The notes below the pieces were generated by a model that made no database searches, was not told where the DNA came from, and saw nothing but the letters and a program-made list of their open reading frames with translations. The position numbers and the translations under genes were made by a program. Below are positions 37,004-48,212 of a stretch of 64,000 nucleotides of DNA, in pieces; positions within the stretch are counted from its first letter, which is position 1, and each line of letters begins with the position of its first letter. Source of the DNA: Micropruina sp. (GTDB lineage: Bacteria; Actinomycetota; Actinomycetes; Propionibacteriales; Propionibacteriaceae); NCBI GenBank assembly GCA_016711105.1, contig JADJTO010000013.1, forward strand, positions 14,063 through 78,062, given 5' to 3'.

Positions 37004-37908
37004 ATGGACAATCGCCAGGAGGTCAGGGGCTTCCTGATCAGCCGCCGAGGACGCGTGACCCCTGAACAGGTCGGGCTCCCCGCTGGCACCGACCGGCGAG
37101 TCCCGGGGCTTCGACGCAACGAGGTCGCGATGTTGGCCGGGGTCAGCGTGGAGTACTACACCCGGCTGGAGCGCGGCAATCTGGGCGGTGCCTCAGACAG
37201 CGTCCTGGAGGCGATCGCTCGCGCGCTGCAACTCGACGAAGCCGAACGCAGTCACCTGTTCAACCTCGGCCGTACCGCCTCGGGGGGCGCCGTGGTTCGA
37301 CGACGCACCCGCGGCGCCACGTCCGTCCGGCCCGGAGTGCAGGCAGCCCTGGACGCGATCACCGCCGTCCCGGCCTTCGTCCGCAACGGGCGGATGGACA
37401 TCCTCGGCACCAACCTGCTGGCTCGGGCGTTCTACGACGACGTGTTCGCGATGGGCGAGTCGGTGCCCAACATCGCCCGCTTCTGCTTCCTCAGCCCTGC
37501 CGCGCGCGACTTCTACCCCGACTGGGAGGCGGCCGCGGACGCCCCGGTGGCCATCCTGCACGCCGAGGCAGGCCGAGACCCCCGAGACAAAGACCTGCAC
37601 GACCTGATCGGCGAGTTGTCCACCCGCAGCGAGGTTTTCCGGACCAAGTGGGCGGCCCGCAACGTGCGCCGCCACGGTGCCGGAGCCAAGGCCTTTCATC
37701 ACCGGATCGTCGGCGACCTCGCTTTCACCTACGAAGGCCCGAGGTCACCGAAGACCCCGGCCTGCACTTCCTGATCTACACCGCCCAACCCGGAACCGAC
37801 ACGGCGGAGCGGCTCGCCCTCCTCGGCAGCTGGGCCGCCGGCCAACCCTGGGCGCCCGCCACTCGGCACGACCACCACAGCGAACGACAGAAGGGCCCCC
37901 GTCAATGA
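37004..37908 (+). CDS. MmyB-type helix-turn-helix regulator (frameshifted)
   Basis: Starts at ATG 37004 (DNRQEVRGFLISRRGRVTPE). An N-terminal XRE helix-turn-helix (RRNEVAMLAGVSVEYYTRLE) is followed by the MmyB-like ligand domain (VPAFVRNGRMDILGTNLLAR, FLSPAARDFYPDWEAAADAP). The frame breaks near 37740; one base restores TYEGLEVTEDPGLHFLIYTA. The family often controls a nearby oxidoreductase or hydrolase. Its stop overlaps the start of the MBL gene as ATGA, so that gene is the likely target or operon partner. Confidence 0.82.
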
Positions 37909-38735
37909 CCGAACAATCAGCCCCGCAGGCCCCGCAACGACGTCAGGCGGTCGCGCCGCCGACGGTGCCCTTCGGCGCCGAGGCGTTCGGGCCGATCGAG
38001 GGGACGGAACTGCGCTGGCTCGGCATGGCCGGCTTCGTGATCAACAGCAGGGGCACGATCCTGACCGTGGACGCGGTGCTCAAAGACTTCGACATGCCGC
38101 TGCTGATCGAGCTGCCCACGTCCACTGACCAGATCCCGCACGTGGACGCCGTCCTGGTAACGCACAGCGACAACGACCACTTCAGCCTGCCCACCTGCCG
38201 CGACCTGATCGGTGTGACCGAGCAGTTCCACGCCACGCACTACGTCGCGAGCGTGATGCGCGAGAACGGCATGCCCGCCACCGGCCACGACATCGGGGCC
38301 TCATTCCGCGTCGGGGACGTCACGGTGACCATCACCCCGGCCGATCATGCCTGGCAGAACGCCCGCCCCCGCCCCGGGCAACGCCACTTCGAAGAGCACG
38401 ATGCCTGCGGGTTCTGGATCGACACCCCCGACGGCACCATCTGGGCGCCCGGAGACTCCCGGCTGATCCCCGATCACCACTTGACCATGCCCGCACCGGA
38501 CGCCATGTTGTTCGACTTCTCCGACAACGACTGGCACTTCACACTCAAGGGCGCGGTGCAGATGGCCAACGCCTACCCCGACGCCGACCTCGTCCTGCAC
38601 CACTGGGGCTCGGTCGACTCCCCGGACTTCTCGCCGTTCAACGGCAACCCGGCCGACCTCTACGACCTCGTGGTCAATCCAGGACGGATCCAGGTCGTTG
38701 CGCCGGGTGCGCCTTTCCGACTCACCCGGCGCTGA
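37905..38735 (+). CDS. metallo-beta-lactamase-fold hydrolase, UlaG-like
   Basis: 276 residues from ATG 37905, coupled to the MmyB-type regulator through ATGA. The MBL fold shows WLGMAGFVINSRGTILTVDA, then VLVTHSDNDHFSLPTCRDLI, DACGFWIDTPDGTIWAPGDS and LVLHHWGSVDSPDFSPFNGN. The usual HxHxDH zinc motif reads HSDNDH, with Asp in the second His position. This is a known variant in UlaG-like proteins and may shift metal use. Substrate unknown; not a lactamase by any specific motif. Confidence 0.8.
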   Translation: MTEQSAPQAPQRRQAVAPPTVPFGAEAFGPIEGTELRWLGMAGFVINSRGTILTVDAVLKDFDMPLLIELPTSTDQIPHVDAVLVTHSDNDHFSLPTCRDLIGVTEQFHATHYVASVMRENGMPATGHDIGASFRVGDVTVTITPADHAWQNARPRPGQRHFEEHDACGFWIDTPDGTIWAPGDSRLIPDHHLTMPAPDAMLFDFSDNDWHFTLKGAVQMANAYPDADLVLHHWGSVDSPDFSPFNGNPADLYDLVVNPGRIQVVAPGAPFRLTRR

Positions 38736-38746
38736 CGCGAGGCTGA

Positions 38747-41700
38747 TTAGCTGAATCGCACCTGACGGCCCAGCGTCCCGACCAGGGCCGCCTTGTGCTC
38801 CGGCGCTGAGACCCGAGCGAGTTCGTCCTTCAGTTCGCCCAGGCGCTCGTCCAGGTTCAGCCGCTGGATCGCGCTGGTGTTCCGCGGCTTGCCGACGAAG
38901 TCAGCGACCGCGTCCACCCCGGCGGCGGCTCGGCGAATCTGGGAGTCCTGCATCGAGGCCACCCGGTCGGCGTACCAGTCGCTGGCCAGCACCGACTCGC
39001 GGCTGAACAGGTCCCGGAACTCGGGCGCATCCAGCGTCCAGCCTTCACTGGTCTGGCCCTCGAGCATGATCTCCAGCAGCGCGCGCAGCGGCGGGCAGGC
39101 CAGGGCGATGGTGCCGTCGGCGACGTAGTTCACGGCCACCCGCTGGTGGGTTTCGACGATCGTGTTGACGGCCTCGGCGAAGACGGCCACGTCCTGAAGT
39201 TCGGGCTGCAGAATGTCGGGCGAGAACACCGAGTGCGGATGCATGAAGATCCGGCCGAAGTAGGTGCTGGCCATCCGGACGGTCATCCGGTAGCCGAGCC
39301 GACTGGCCAGGACCATCGCTCCGTCGTGTTCGAAGTCCTCGATCTTCTCCAGGAACCCCTTCTCGATCAGGGTGTGCGCGTCCCGCTCGGCCGGGGTCAT
39401 CCGGGAGAACAGTTCGGGCACCAGCAGGCTGACGTCGTGGTCGACCCGGTAGCGCGGGCCGACGTAGCCGGCGCAGGACACCCACCCGTCGTACTCGGTC
39501 AGGACGTAGGAGAGCAGCGCCGCGTTGAGGTCGATGATCGCCGGCAACGCGTTGAACGGCCCCTTGGTCAGCGCACCCTCAGAGCCCGCACCGGTGGTCG
39601 AGGGCGACTTGCCGGTCATCGAGCTGATGAACTCCATGAACAGCTCGGGCAACTCCATGAAGTGCAGCGGGTTGTAGGCGCACAGCGGGTTCACCCCCGG
39701 CTCGGGCGGGTTGTTCCGCCGCCCCGACGCGATCACGCCCACCGGAACGGGCGCCGGACGGTCGGTGGGCACCTTGCCCGCCAGGTGCACCGCCAACTCG
39801 GCGGTCGCGGTCTCCTCCGCATGAACCACGTCGGGACGCAGCTGCAGATAGCGCGGGTTCTTGGACGGCTTACCGTCGACGATCCGCGGGTGTGCCGAGG
39901 AGACGAAGTATTGCGGCGACTGCTGGTCGCCCATCGTGGCCGCGGTGGTGATCAGACGTTGCATCGGCTCGGTGAAGGCGCTGAACGCCACCGCGTCATC
40001 CCGCATCGCCCGGGCGGCGGCATGATCCAGCGGCTCGAAGTTTGACAAGAACGTGCCGGCCGAGCCGATGTCGGATTCGGCCTGGCTGTCGTACCCGCGG
40101 TGAATCGCATCATCGGGACGCTGGAACAGCAACTGCTCACAGTTGGCCACGAACTTGCGCGAGGTGTCGTCCCCGGTGAAGGACGGCGGCGTCACGATGC
40201 TCGCGGTGATGTCGTCCTGGGTCTGCACCTTGATCGCCGGGCTGAAGTCTGGCCGCAGGCTGAACAGGCGCCACGACCCGTCCGGCTCGAAACCGACCCG
40301 CAGCATGCTGACCGAGACCTTCTCCCCATCCAGGCGGAGGAAGTTGCCGTGCCGACCGTTGATCCGGGCCACCGAGAAATGCGAACGCCAATCAGCACCC
40401 CACTGCGGCCGGTAATAGCGCTTGACGATGAAGACGATTTCCTTCACGTGCGGCGGGATCGACTCCAGCCAGGCGTTGTACTCGTCGGTGTAATCGGGGG
40501 ACGGGGTGAGCAGCTTGATCACGCTACCGATGCTTCGTTCATCGCCGAGTAGCGGGCGGAGATCGGCCGGGTGACTCTTGTCGGCGAAGCGATTCGAAAA
40601 GTCGCGGGCGATCAGATCAGCCACCGCCTGCATGTCCCGCTCGAACTCAGGAATGTAGGCGTTGGCGTAGATGAATGCGTCAGGAGATGGCCTTGCTGAT
40701 TTCGGATTTGCCACCGCCACTGACCGTGCTCGGCTTGTGGCAGGACGTGCTGTGGGGCGAGGTGCCGATCAGGCTCCACTGGGTGCGGTCAGCCAGCCGC
40801 TGCGACATGTGGACGCGGTAGCCGTCCGGGCCCAGATAGACCTTGTCGGAGCGGATCGGGATGCTCTGCCTGCCGTGCGCGCCGGCCCACGAGACGCTCA
40901 TCGTCCGTAGCGAATAGGTGGCATCGGCCGGAACCAGGACGATGTGCGACTGCTGCCGATCCAGCGCGTGACCCTCTGGCTGCAGGTCGAAGCGGTCCCG
41001 GTCGCGATAGAGCACCTCAGCCAGGGTGTGTTCCCGACTGGTGAAGTCGTTGATGAACTCCTGGCCCAAGTCGTAGGACGGGAACACCAGGGCGCCGCCG
41101 GAATGCTCTTCTTCGACGCAGCCGACCAGGTTGGCCGAATAGCTGATCTGGGTCTTCACTTCTTTCTTGCAGTAGCCGAAGTAGTTGTCGGCGATCAGCG
41201 TGACAATGACCCCGCGCTCATCCCGGGCGCATACCTTGAAGGCCTGCCCGCCGTTGTATTTCTCGGTCGGGTCGCTCCAGCACATACCGTCGCGGCGCTG
41301 CCGTTCGGTGGCCTGATCGACATGAGGCAGGCCGAGTTCCTTCTTGGTCGCCGACGTCAAATGAGGCGCCAGAATGACGCAACCGGTGGTGCCCGTCCAG
41401 GTTTCGGGGTCGAGCGACGCATCGTTCTCGGGCAGGTAGGGGTCACCGCCGTTGCCGAAGATGCTCTCCACGAAGTCGAGGTTGGCGACCAGGCCGCCGG
41501 GCACGATGAACCGGACCTCCATCCGCTTCTCCCGGGTGAAACCGTGCACGCCGGGAACCACCAGCGGCCGGAGCAGCAGCGAGGCGAAGCACTCCGCGGG
41601 GTGGCTGTCGGAGGTGAACGGCAACACCATCGAGTCGGCCGGCGCCGTGATCGCGCGCTCAAGCAGTCGGGCGAAAACGCCCTTCGGCACGGCCAGCTTG

Positions 41701-42125
41701 TCGTCGGGGATCGGCAGCCCGCCTTCGGCGACGTGGAAGACGCCGGCGGTGGTGCGGCGGTCGTTGGCCGGGTTGTGCAGCACGCCGTTGAGTAGCCGGT
41801 ACGAACTGAGCAACGGCGAGGTGAACTTGTCGGACTTCGACGGCAGGCTCAGCGACCGGGCCAGGCCGGGGGCGTCGAGGACGAGCGTCCGGTTCGGCAA
41901 CTGCGGGGCGAGGCCGGTCTCGGCCAAGTAGTCGTCGAGGAAGGTCTGGATCCGCAGGTCTGTCGCGCACAGGCGGTACTCCAGCCGCCGGGACATTTCC
42001 CGTTGCCGCGCGATGATCGGGGCCACCAAACGGGCCCCGGCGGTCTCCTCGGCACTTTCGGCCATCGGGAGATCGAGCAACGCGAGACGCAGGTTGATGG
42101 CAGAGGCCACAGATGTCGACACCAT
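38747..42125 (-). CDS. large P-loop protein, candidate pyrophosphate-type PEP carboxykinase (frameshifted)
   Basis: About 1125 residues after joining two frames near 40688, where one extra base breaks KAIS-DAFIYANAYIPEF. The join is preceded by a P-loop-like GGGKSEISKAI, as in PEPCK-type kinase motifs. PPi-dependent PEP carboxykinases of Propionibacterium and Actinomyces are of this size, about twice the ATP and GTP enzymes. They turn PEP and CO2 plus phosphate into oxaloacetate and pyrophosphate. Length, P-loop and the likely taxon fit; I could not align it, so the name is provisional. The alternative is an unrelated giant ATPase. Start at ATG 42125. Confidence 0.55.
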
Positions 42126-42219
42126 GCTCCTCAGTATTCCTACCTAGGCGGGTCAGGACGCGGCGTCTTGCCAATGTCGCATGGCTGTAACACGGGCTCG
42201 GCGTTCAATCGCAACCGGT

Positions 42220-43625
42220 TCAGCCCAGCCGGTCGTGCCCGTCCCGGCGGACGAAATCGGACCACGCGTCCGCCAGCCGGGCAACCGCGTCCGCAAGCAG
42301 CTCGATCGGCATCGTGAAGGGCAGCCGCAGCCAACAATCAGGGAGCGCGGTCACTCCTATCGCGGCCCCGGGGAAGACCCGGACGCCGTGCCGTCCGGCC
42401 ACCTGGGTGAAGCCGGTCGCGTTCCGGGTGGGCAATCTCACCCAGAGGAACTGGCCGCCGGCGGGCACCTCGAACTCCCAGGTCGGCACCCGCTCGCGCA
42501 GCAGCGAGACCAGCAGGTCCCGACCGGGCAGGGCGGTTGCCCGACGCAACTCTCGCAGTCGGGGCAGGTCGGCCAACAGGCGTCCGGCGATCACCTGGGA
42601 GGGCAGGGCGCTGCCGAAATCGGCGAGGGTCTTGGCTTGGACCAGGCGCGGCAACAGTGCATCGGGGACGCGCATCCAGCCGACCCGCAAGCCGGCCCAA
42701 TACAGCTTGGAGAGTGAGCCGATGCTGATGATCGGGGCGTCCGGGGCCAGCGCGGCGATCCGGGGCGGGGTCGTCCGGCCGAAGGACAGGTCGATCAGGG
42801 TGTCGTCCTCGATCAGGGGTACCTGGGAGCGGGCGATCACCGCCCCGATTCGCTCCCGGGCCAGGGCGGGCATCACCGAGCCGGTCGGGTTCTGAAACGT
42901 GGGGGTGAGGAAGGCCAGCCGAGGGCCGTGTTGGGCGACAGCACGCTCGAAGGCCGCGGGGACGGGCCGTCGGCGTCCACGTCGACCCCGACCAGCCGGG
43001 CGCGAGCTGCCCGCAACGCGTCGATGGCACCGAAGAAGGTGGGGGTTTCCAGGACGCAGGCATCGCCCGGCCGGAGCAGGCTGCCGATGGCCAGGGAGAT
43101 TCCCTGCTGGGCGCCGTTGGTGATCAGCACCTGATCGGGACGGGTGGGCAACCCTTCGTCGCTGTAGTGCTGAGCCAGTTGCTCGCGCAGCAGCGGCAGC
43201 CCGAGTGGGTGATACACGTGATCGCCGAACGCGTCGGCGGCAGCGGCCACCAGCTCAGCGGTCTGGGCCTCGTCCAGTCGCGGCACGGCGATGGTGAAGT
43301 CGAGTTCGCCGTCGCCGCCGATGGTGGGGGTGCGCAGCGCCAGCACCCGCGGACGCCGCGGCGCGGTGGCGGCCACCCGGGTGCCGCTGCCGCGGCGGCG
43401 CTCGATCCACCCCTCGGCGGCCAGGTGGTCGTAGGCGGCGACCACGGTGGAACGGGAGACACCGAGCAGGGAGGCCATGCTGCGCTCGGCCGGGAGCGGG
43501 TGCCGAGCGGCCAGGCGTCCGCTGCCGATCGCCGAACGGACGGCCTCCGCCAGGCGCTGAAAACGCGGCCCGGGCAGCGACAGCCAGTCACCCAGGACCG
43601 AACTCCAGATCGTCACATCCACCAT
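42220..43625 (-). CDS. MocR/PdxR-type regulator (GntR helix-turn-helix plus aminotransferase domain), frameshifted
   Basis: Starts at ATG 43625 (VDVTIWSSVLGDWLSLPGPR). An N-terminal GntR winged helix (PLPAERSMASLLGVSRSTVV, YDHLAAEGWIERRRGSG) precedes a fold-type I aminotransferase-like domain with ITNGAQQGISL and the PLP Lys region IISIGSLSKLYWAGLRVGWM. The frame shifts near 42958; one base restores AFERAVAQHGPRLAFLTPTF. The domain binds PLP as an effector in this family and controls vitamin B6 or amino-acid genes. Divergent from benE-type transporter, with repeats between. Confidence 0.85.
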
Positions 43626-43641
43626 GAAACGGACGATAACA

Positions 43642-43681
43642 GGCCACTTGCACCCAGAACCAGTCCAATCAAGGGTCCACT
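43642..43681. promoter_or_regulatory. repeated half-sites between the MocR gene and BenE
   Basis: GGCCACTT (43642), CAGTCCAAT (43661) and GGGTCCACT (43673) recur as similar half-sites in the 97-base divergent region; read on the minus strand they give AAGTGGCC, ATTGGACTG and AGTGGACCC. MocR proteins bind direct repeats at such positions. Assignment is by position and resemblance. Confidence 0.35.
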
Positions 43682-43722
43682 GCCCCTGTTCGAGCAGGCC
43701 AATCCTGGAAAACATAGCCGCT

Positions 43723-44949
43723 ATGCGACGAGTCAAACGCGACTGCACCCCCGCGGCAGTCCTGGCCGGGATGGTCTCGGTCATCATCGGTTGGGCCGGC
43801 CCCAACGTGCTGATCTACAGCGTGCAGCAGGCCGGCGGGCTCACTTTCGGTCAAGCCATGTCGTGGTTGTGGGGTCATGCGATCTTCACCGGGCTGGCCG
43901 GGCTGTACCTGAGCCTGCGCACCCGGATGCCGCTGCTGAGCACCTGGTCCACCCCGGGGATCGCTTTCCTGGTGTTGGCGCTGCCGGGCATCCCGTTCGC
44001 TGAGGCGGTCGGAGCCTTTCTCACCTCGGCGGTGCTGGTGCTGCTGGTCGGCTTCATCGGCCCACTCTTCAGGGCCTTGCAGCGGCTGCCCGCGCACTTG
44101 GCCGCCGCCCTCAACGCGGCGATTCTGCTGCCGTTCGCCTTCCGCGCGATCGGCGCCCTCAACGACTTGCCGCTCGTTGTCGGCGCCATGATGCTCACCT
44201 ACCTGGTGATGCGGCGCCTCGCCCCGACCTGGGCGGTCGCTGCGGTGCTCGTGGTGGCGATCGTGGCCAGTGCGGCGACCGGCTCGTGGCACCCGGTGCC
44301 GGTGCCGATCGAGCTGACCGTGCCGGAACTGATCGTGCCCGCCTTCAGCCTGCGAGCGACCATCTCGTTGGCGATCCCGCTCACCCTGTTGGCCTTCACC
44401 GGCCAGTTCCTGCCCGGTTTCGGGGTGTTGCGGGCCAACGGCTACCAGCCCGACATGGGACGGGTGCTCCGGGTCTGCGGCCTGGTCAGCATCCCCGCCG
44501 CGCTGGTGGGTTGCCACAACCTGACCTTGGCGGCGCTGTTGGCCAACGTGGTCTCCGGCCCCGAGGTCGCCCCTGAGCGGGAGAAGCGTTACACGGCCGC
44601 GGTCTGGGCCTCCATCTTCGGGATCGCGGTCGGGCTGTTCTCGGGCACCGTACTGACTGCGCTGGGGGTGCTGCCGCCGGCCGCGGTGGCGGCCCTGGCC
44701 GGGCTGGCGCTGCTGGCCGCGCTGAGTCAGAGCCTGGTCACCGCGTTCACGCCGGTCGGTGAGGTCAAACCCCTGGCGCCGGCGATCATCATCGCGGTCA
44801 CGCTGTCGGGGATCATGCCGTTCGGCATCGGCAGCGCGTTCTGGGGGATCGTGGCCGGCCTGGCGATTCATGCGCTGGACGGCGTCCGCCGTCCGAGTCG
44901 ATCAGCGCGGCAATCCGGACTCAGCAGTATTGCCACCGCCGGGAGATAG
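43723..44949 (+). CDS. BenE-family benzoate/nucleobase-type transporter
   Basis: 408 residues with about twelve membrane helices. The BenE family features include IIGWAGPNVLIYSVQQAGGL, LLSTWSTPGIAFLVLALPG, FLPGFGVLRANGYQPDMGRV and ALVGCHNLTLAALLANVVSG. The family moves benzoate or similar aromatic acids with protons. The divergent MocR-type regulator is a plausible controller. I chose ATG 43723; an in-frame upstream start at 43624 would cross the regulator's promoter. The transported compound is not fixed by the sequence. Confidence 0.82.
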   Translation: MRRVKRDCTPAAVLAGMVSVIIGWAGPNVLIYSVQQAGGLTFGQAMSWLWGHAIFTGLAGLYLSLRTRMPLLSTWSTPGIAFLVLALPGIPFAEAVGAFLTSAVLVLLVGFIGPLFRALQRLPAHLAAALNAAILLPFAFRAIGALNDLPLVVGAMMLTYLVMRRLAPTWAVAAVLVVAIVASAATGSWHPVPVPIELTVPELIVPAFSLRATISLAIPLTLLAFTGQFLPGFGVLRANGYQPDMGRVLRVCGLVSIPAALVGCHNLTLAALLANVVSGPEVAPEREKRYTAAVWASIFGIAVGLFSGTVLTALGVLPPAAVAALAGLALLAALSQSLVTAFTPVGEVKPLAPAIIIAVTLSGIMPFGIGSAFWGIVAGLAIHALDGVRRPSRSARQSGLSSIATAGR

Positions 44950-44998
44950 CGCAGACGTCTCTACACGGGTGAGCCTCGCCAACCAAGGAGCACCCATC

Positions 44999-47900
44999 AT
45001 GAAATGCCGCAAGAACGTGGCCGACCTCACTTCGGCTGAGAAAGCAGAGCTGGTTCAGGCCTTCCTCGACCTGAAGGACCCGGTCAAGTCACCCAGCAAG
45101 ATCCCCGCCGCCGCCACCCGGGTCACGAACGGCGGTGGAACCCCGAACCGCTACGACGACTACGTCTGGCTGCACAACACGGTGAGCGTCGGCGCCCACC
45201 GCGGCCCCGCCTTCGGCCCGTGGCACCGCGAGTTCCTGCACCAATTCGAGTTCGACCTGCAACAGGTCAGCGGGAATCCGCACCTCACCCTCCCGTACTG
45301 GGATTGGACGAGTGCCCGCACCTCGGCACATCCCGGCTGGCCGTTCACCAACGACCTCCTCGGCGGGTTCGGCAGCGCCGGCCCTGGGGCGACCACCGGG
45401 ATCGTCACCTCCGGGCCGTTCGCCAACTCCGCCACGTGGCGAATGAACATCCGACGCGCGACGGACAGCGACCTCACGCTGAAACGCTCGAACGGCATCC
45501 CGGACGGCACCGAACTGCCGACCCGCGACGACGCCCGGCTCGGCCTGGGGGTCGGCGTCGCGCCAGGCGACACCTGGCCCAGCACCTACGACGGCGTGCC
45601 CTGGAACGACTACAACGTCACCCCGACGTCGGCCCAGGTACTGGCCTCGTTCCGCAAGTATCTGGAGCGGGTGCTGCACGACTTCGTCCACGTCTGGATC
45701 GGTGGCGCCTGGGAGTTCACCCCGCAAGGCAACCCCGGCGACGGCGGCCACATGACTTTCCCGGCCGTGGCGGTGAACGACCCGGTGTTCTGGTTCCACC
45801 ACTGCAACGTCGATCGGCTGTGGTCGATCTGGCAGCGCAAGTCCGGCACTCCGGGATACCTCCCGCAGGTGGCCGCCACCGCCGAAGCCGGGCACAACGG
45901 CGATGACGTGATGGCCAGTTTCGCAACCCCGTCGTGGTTCAACGCTCCCCAGTTCGAGCGACCCAACGACAACCAGGACCATCACGACCAGGGTTACTGG
46001 TATCACACCGACCTTCCGGAGTTGACGCTGGATACACCCTCGGTGACCTTCGGCTCGGTGCCGGAACTGCTGACCACCTACCAGCCGGTGCTCTTCACTG
46101 TGCGGACGTGCCAGCCGGTGCGGTTCGCGTTGACCGGGGTGACCGGCACCAACTTCGGGATCCCCGCCGGTCAGGGGATCGTCGTGGTGGACCACGACGA
46201 CGACTCCGACACGGTGACGGCGCGCGTCTACGTCCAGTTCCAGGCGAACGGCGCGGTGGGCGTGCCTCAGGCAGGCTCCGCCACGATCCGCGCCTACCTC
46301 ATCGACTCCGACGGGTTCGACGCCGCGCAACCCCGGCGACCAGTTCACCCTGAACACCTGGACGGTCAACCTGTCGGCAACCCCGGTCACCCGGCCGCGG
46401 GCAGCGGTGTCGCTGGTCCTGGACCGGTCGGGCTCCATGTGGGCGGCCGCCGGGGTGGCCGGCACCAGACACGACCTGCTGAAGGAGTCCCTGGCGGTGG
46501 TACGCGATGTGATGCGCCCGATCGACGGGGTGGGCGCGGTCACCTTCGACGACCACACCACAGTGCTGGACGGGATCACCCAGATGGGCTCGGCGCCGAC
46601 CACACCCGGCTCCGGCCGGGACCTGCTGGAGTCGGCGATCGCCTCGGCCGACCTCGTCCCTCGGGGTATGACCGGGATCGGGCAGGGCATGATCGACGGC
46701 GCGGCGATTCTCGACGCCGAACGGACGACCGTCGGCACCCCCTACCAGCAGTTCGCGCTCTGCGTGATGACCGACGGCAACCAGAACCAGACCCCCGACG
46801 TGACCGACCCGACGGTCACCACCGCGATCGCTCCGTACGCGGGCGAGCTGTACGCGATCGGGCTGGGGGATGCGGGCGGGGTCAGCGACGCCGTCCTCAC
46901 CTCGATCTCGAAGTACATGCTGATCACAGGGGACGTCACCGCTGCCGAACGCCGCTTCCGGCTGACGAAGTACTTCATCCAGATCCTGGCCGGGATCACC
47001 CGCACCGCGATCGTCGTCGATCCTGACGGTGACCTCGCGATCGGCACGGAGCATCGGATCCCGTTCGCTCTCGGTGCGCAGGATCATCAGGTCGACGTGA
47101 TCGTGCTGTCACCGCTGGCCCCGCTGCTGGAGGTCGTCCTGGAAGCCCCGGACGGCACCTTGGTGGACGCGTCCCTGGGCCTGCCCACGGTCGAGCACCA
47201 GCAGAACCTCGACGACGTCCTGTACCGGCTCACCCTGCCGCTGGATCCCAAGATCGCCGTCGAGGGGGAGTGGACGGCCGTACTTCGGCTGCCCAAGGAC
47301 GCGCTGGACAAGTTCGAGGGCCGGGAGGATCTGCAAGCGCGCTTCAGCCAGCTCCGTCAGACCGGGACGCTGCCGTACAGCCTGATCGTGCAGAGCTACT
47401 CCGACGTGCACCTGGAGGCCGAGATCCGACCGACCCTGTGCCTGGCCGGCGACAAGCTGGAGTTCCTGGCCAGCCTGGTCGCCTTCGGCCAGCCGTTCAC
47501 CGGCCGGGCCCGGGTGACGGCCAGGGTGATCGAGCCCAGCGGGATCGAAACCCTGGTCCCGCTCGATCCGCAAGGCGATGGCCACTACGCCGGCGTCCTG
47601 GCAACCTCGGAGCCCGGGGTGTATGTGGTCAGGTTCCTGGCCATGGGTCGTGGCCGGGGGGTCAGTCGCTTCCAGCGCGAAGAGCTGCGGACGGCGGTCG
47701 CCTACAAGGGCGAGATCCCCACGTCCGAGGGCACGTCGGAGGACGACAAGACTCGGGAGGGTGACAACCAGCGGCGCGATTGGCGCCAGAAGGAGAGGAA
47801 TCCGATGGGCGAACTGCATCACGAACCCCGCCGCAAGCCGCGGCCCGAGGACTTCGGGCTGCTGGTGCAACCCGACGTTGAGCCGGTCCCCCTGCACGAT

Positions 47901-48167
47901 CACCCCGGCGAGGGCGTCGATCACCGCTTGGACGGAGCGGTCGAGGCGGACGCTCACGACGAGCATGCCGACCACGACGCCATGTTCTTCCGGGCCTGGC
48001 GCCGCACCGAGGCAGGCGACATCGTCGAACTCGAGCCCGGCCAGATCAAGCGGGACACCAGCGGCTTCCAGGACGGGCGCGACCCCGGCATCGGTCCTGA
48101 CCCGACGAACCTGAACCGGCCGAAGCCGGAGATCGAGGAGCACCCCGAAGGCGGTCACCCCCACTGA
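44999..48167 (+). CDS. tyrosinase fused to a von Willebrand factor A protein (frameshifted)
   Basis: ATG 44999 with AAGGAG at 44984-44989. Residues 1-280 are a type-3 copper tyrosinase: CuA His59, His67 and His76 (HNTVSVGAHRGPAFGPWHRE), CuB His227, His231 and His267/268 (HDFVHVWIGG, DPVFWFHHCNVDRLW). A beta domain ends at IDSDGFDAA. The frame then shifts near 46328. The second frame reads NPGDQFTLNTWTVNLSATPV straight into a VWA domain with a full MIDAS motif, LVLDRSGSMW and VMTDGNQNQ, followed by Ig-like modules. No start or ribosome site separates the two, so I read one gene of about 1056 residues. The tyrosinase would oxidise phenols. No signal peptide is seen. Confidence 0.72.
47805..48167 (+). 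CDS. His-rich acidic protein or C-terminal domain (120 aa)
   Basis: In the same frame as the VWA protein. AGGAGAGG (47791-47798) lies six bases before ATG 47805, so a separate gene is possible. Composition changes sharply: about eleven His, many Asp, Glu and Pro (GELHHEPRRKPRPEDF, AHDEHADHDA, EEHPEGGHPH). Such a protein could bind copper for the tyrosinase, like the caddie proteins of Streptomyces, but no homology to them is visible. Either a distinct gene or the tail of the fusion; the absence of an intervening stop leaves both open. Confidence 0.4.
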   Translation: MGELHHEPRRKPRPEDFGLLVQPDVEPVPLHDHPGEGVDHRLDGAVEADAHDEHADHDAMFFRAWRRTEAGDIVELEPGQIKRDTSGFQDGRDPGIGPDPTNLNRPKPEIEEHPEGGHPH

Positions 48168-48184
48168 GCTGAGCCGTCGCCGAC

Positions 48185-48212
48185 CGCCCGCCTGAGCACG
48201 CTCAGGCGGGCG
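48185..48212. terminator. 12-bp perfect hairpin between convergent transcription units
   Basis: Arms 48185-48196 and 48201-48212 around the loop CACG. The stop codon of the C69 dipeptidase gene (48202-48204) is inside the right arm, and the tyrosinase-VWA stop is 18 bases before the left arm. It serves as a bidirectional terminator; no T-run. Confidence 0.7.

Noticed and set aside
45089..46738. Long minus-strand open frame opposite the tyrosinase-VWA gene
   Set aside because: The copper sites and MIDAS are on the plus strand.
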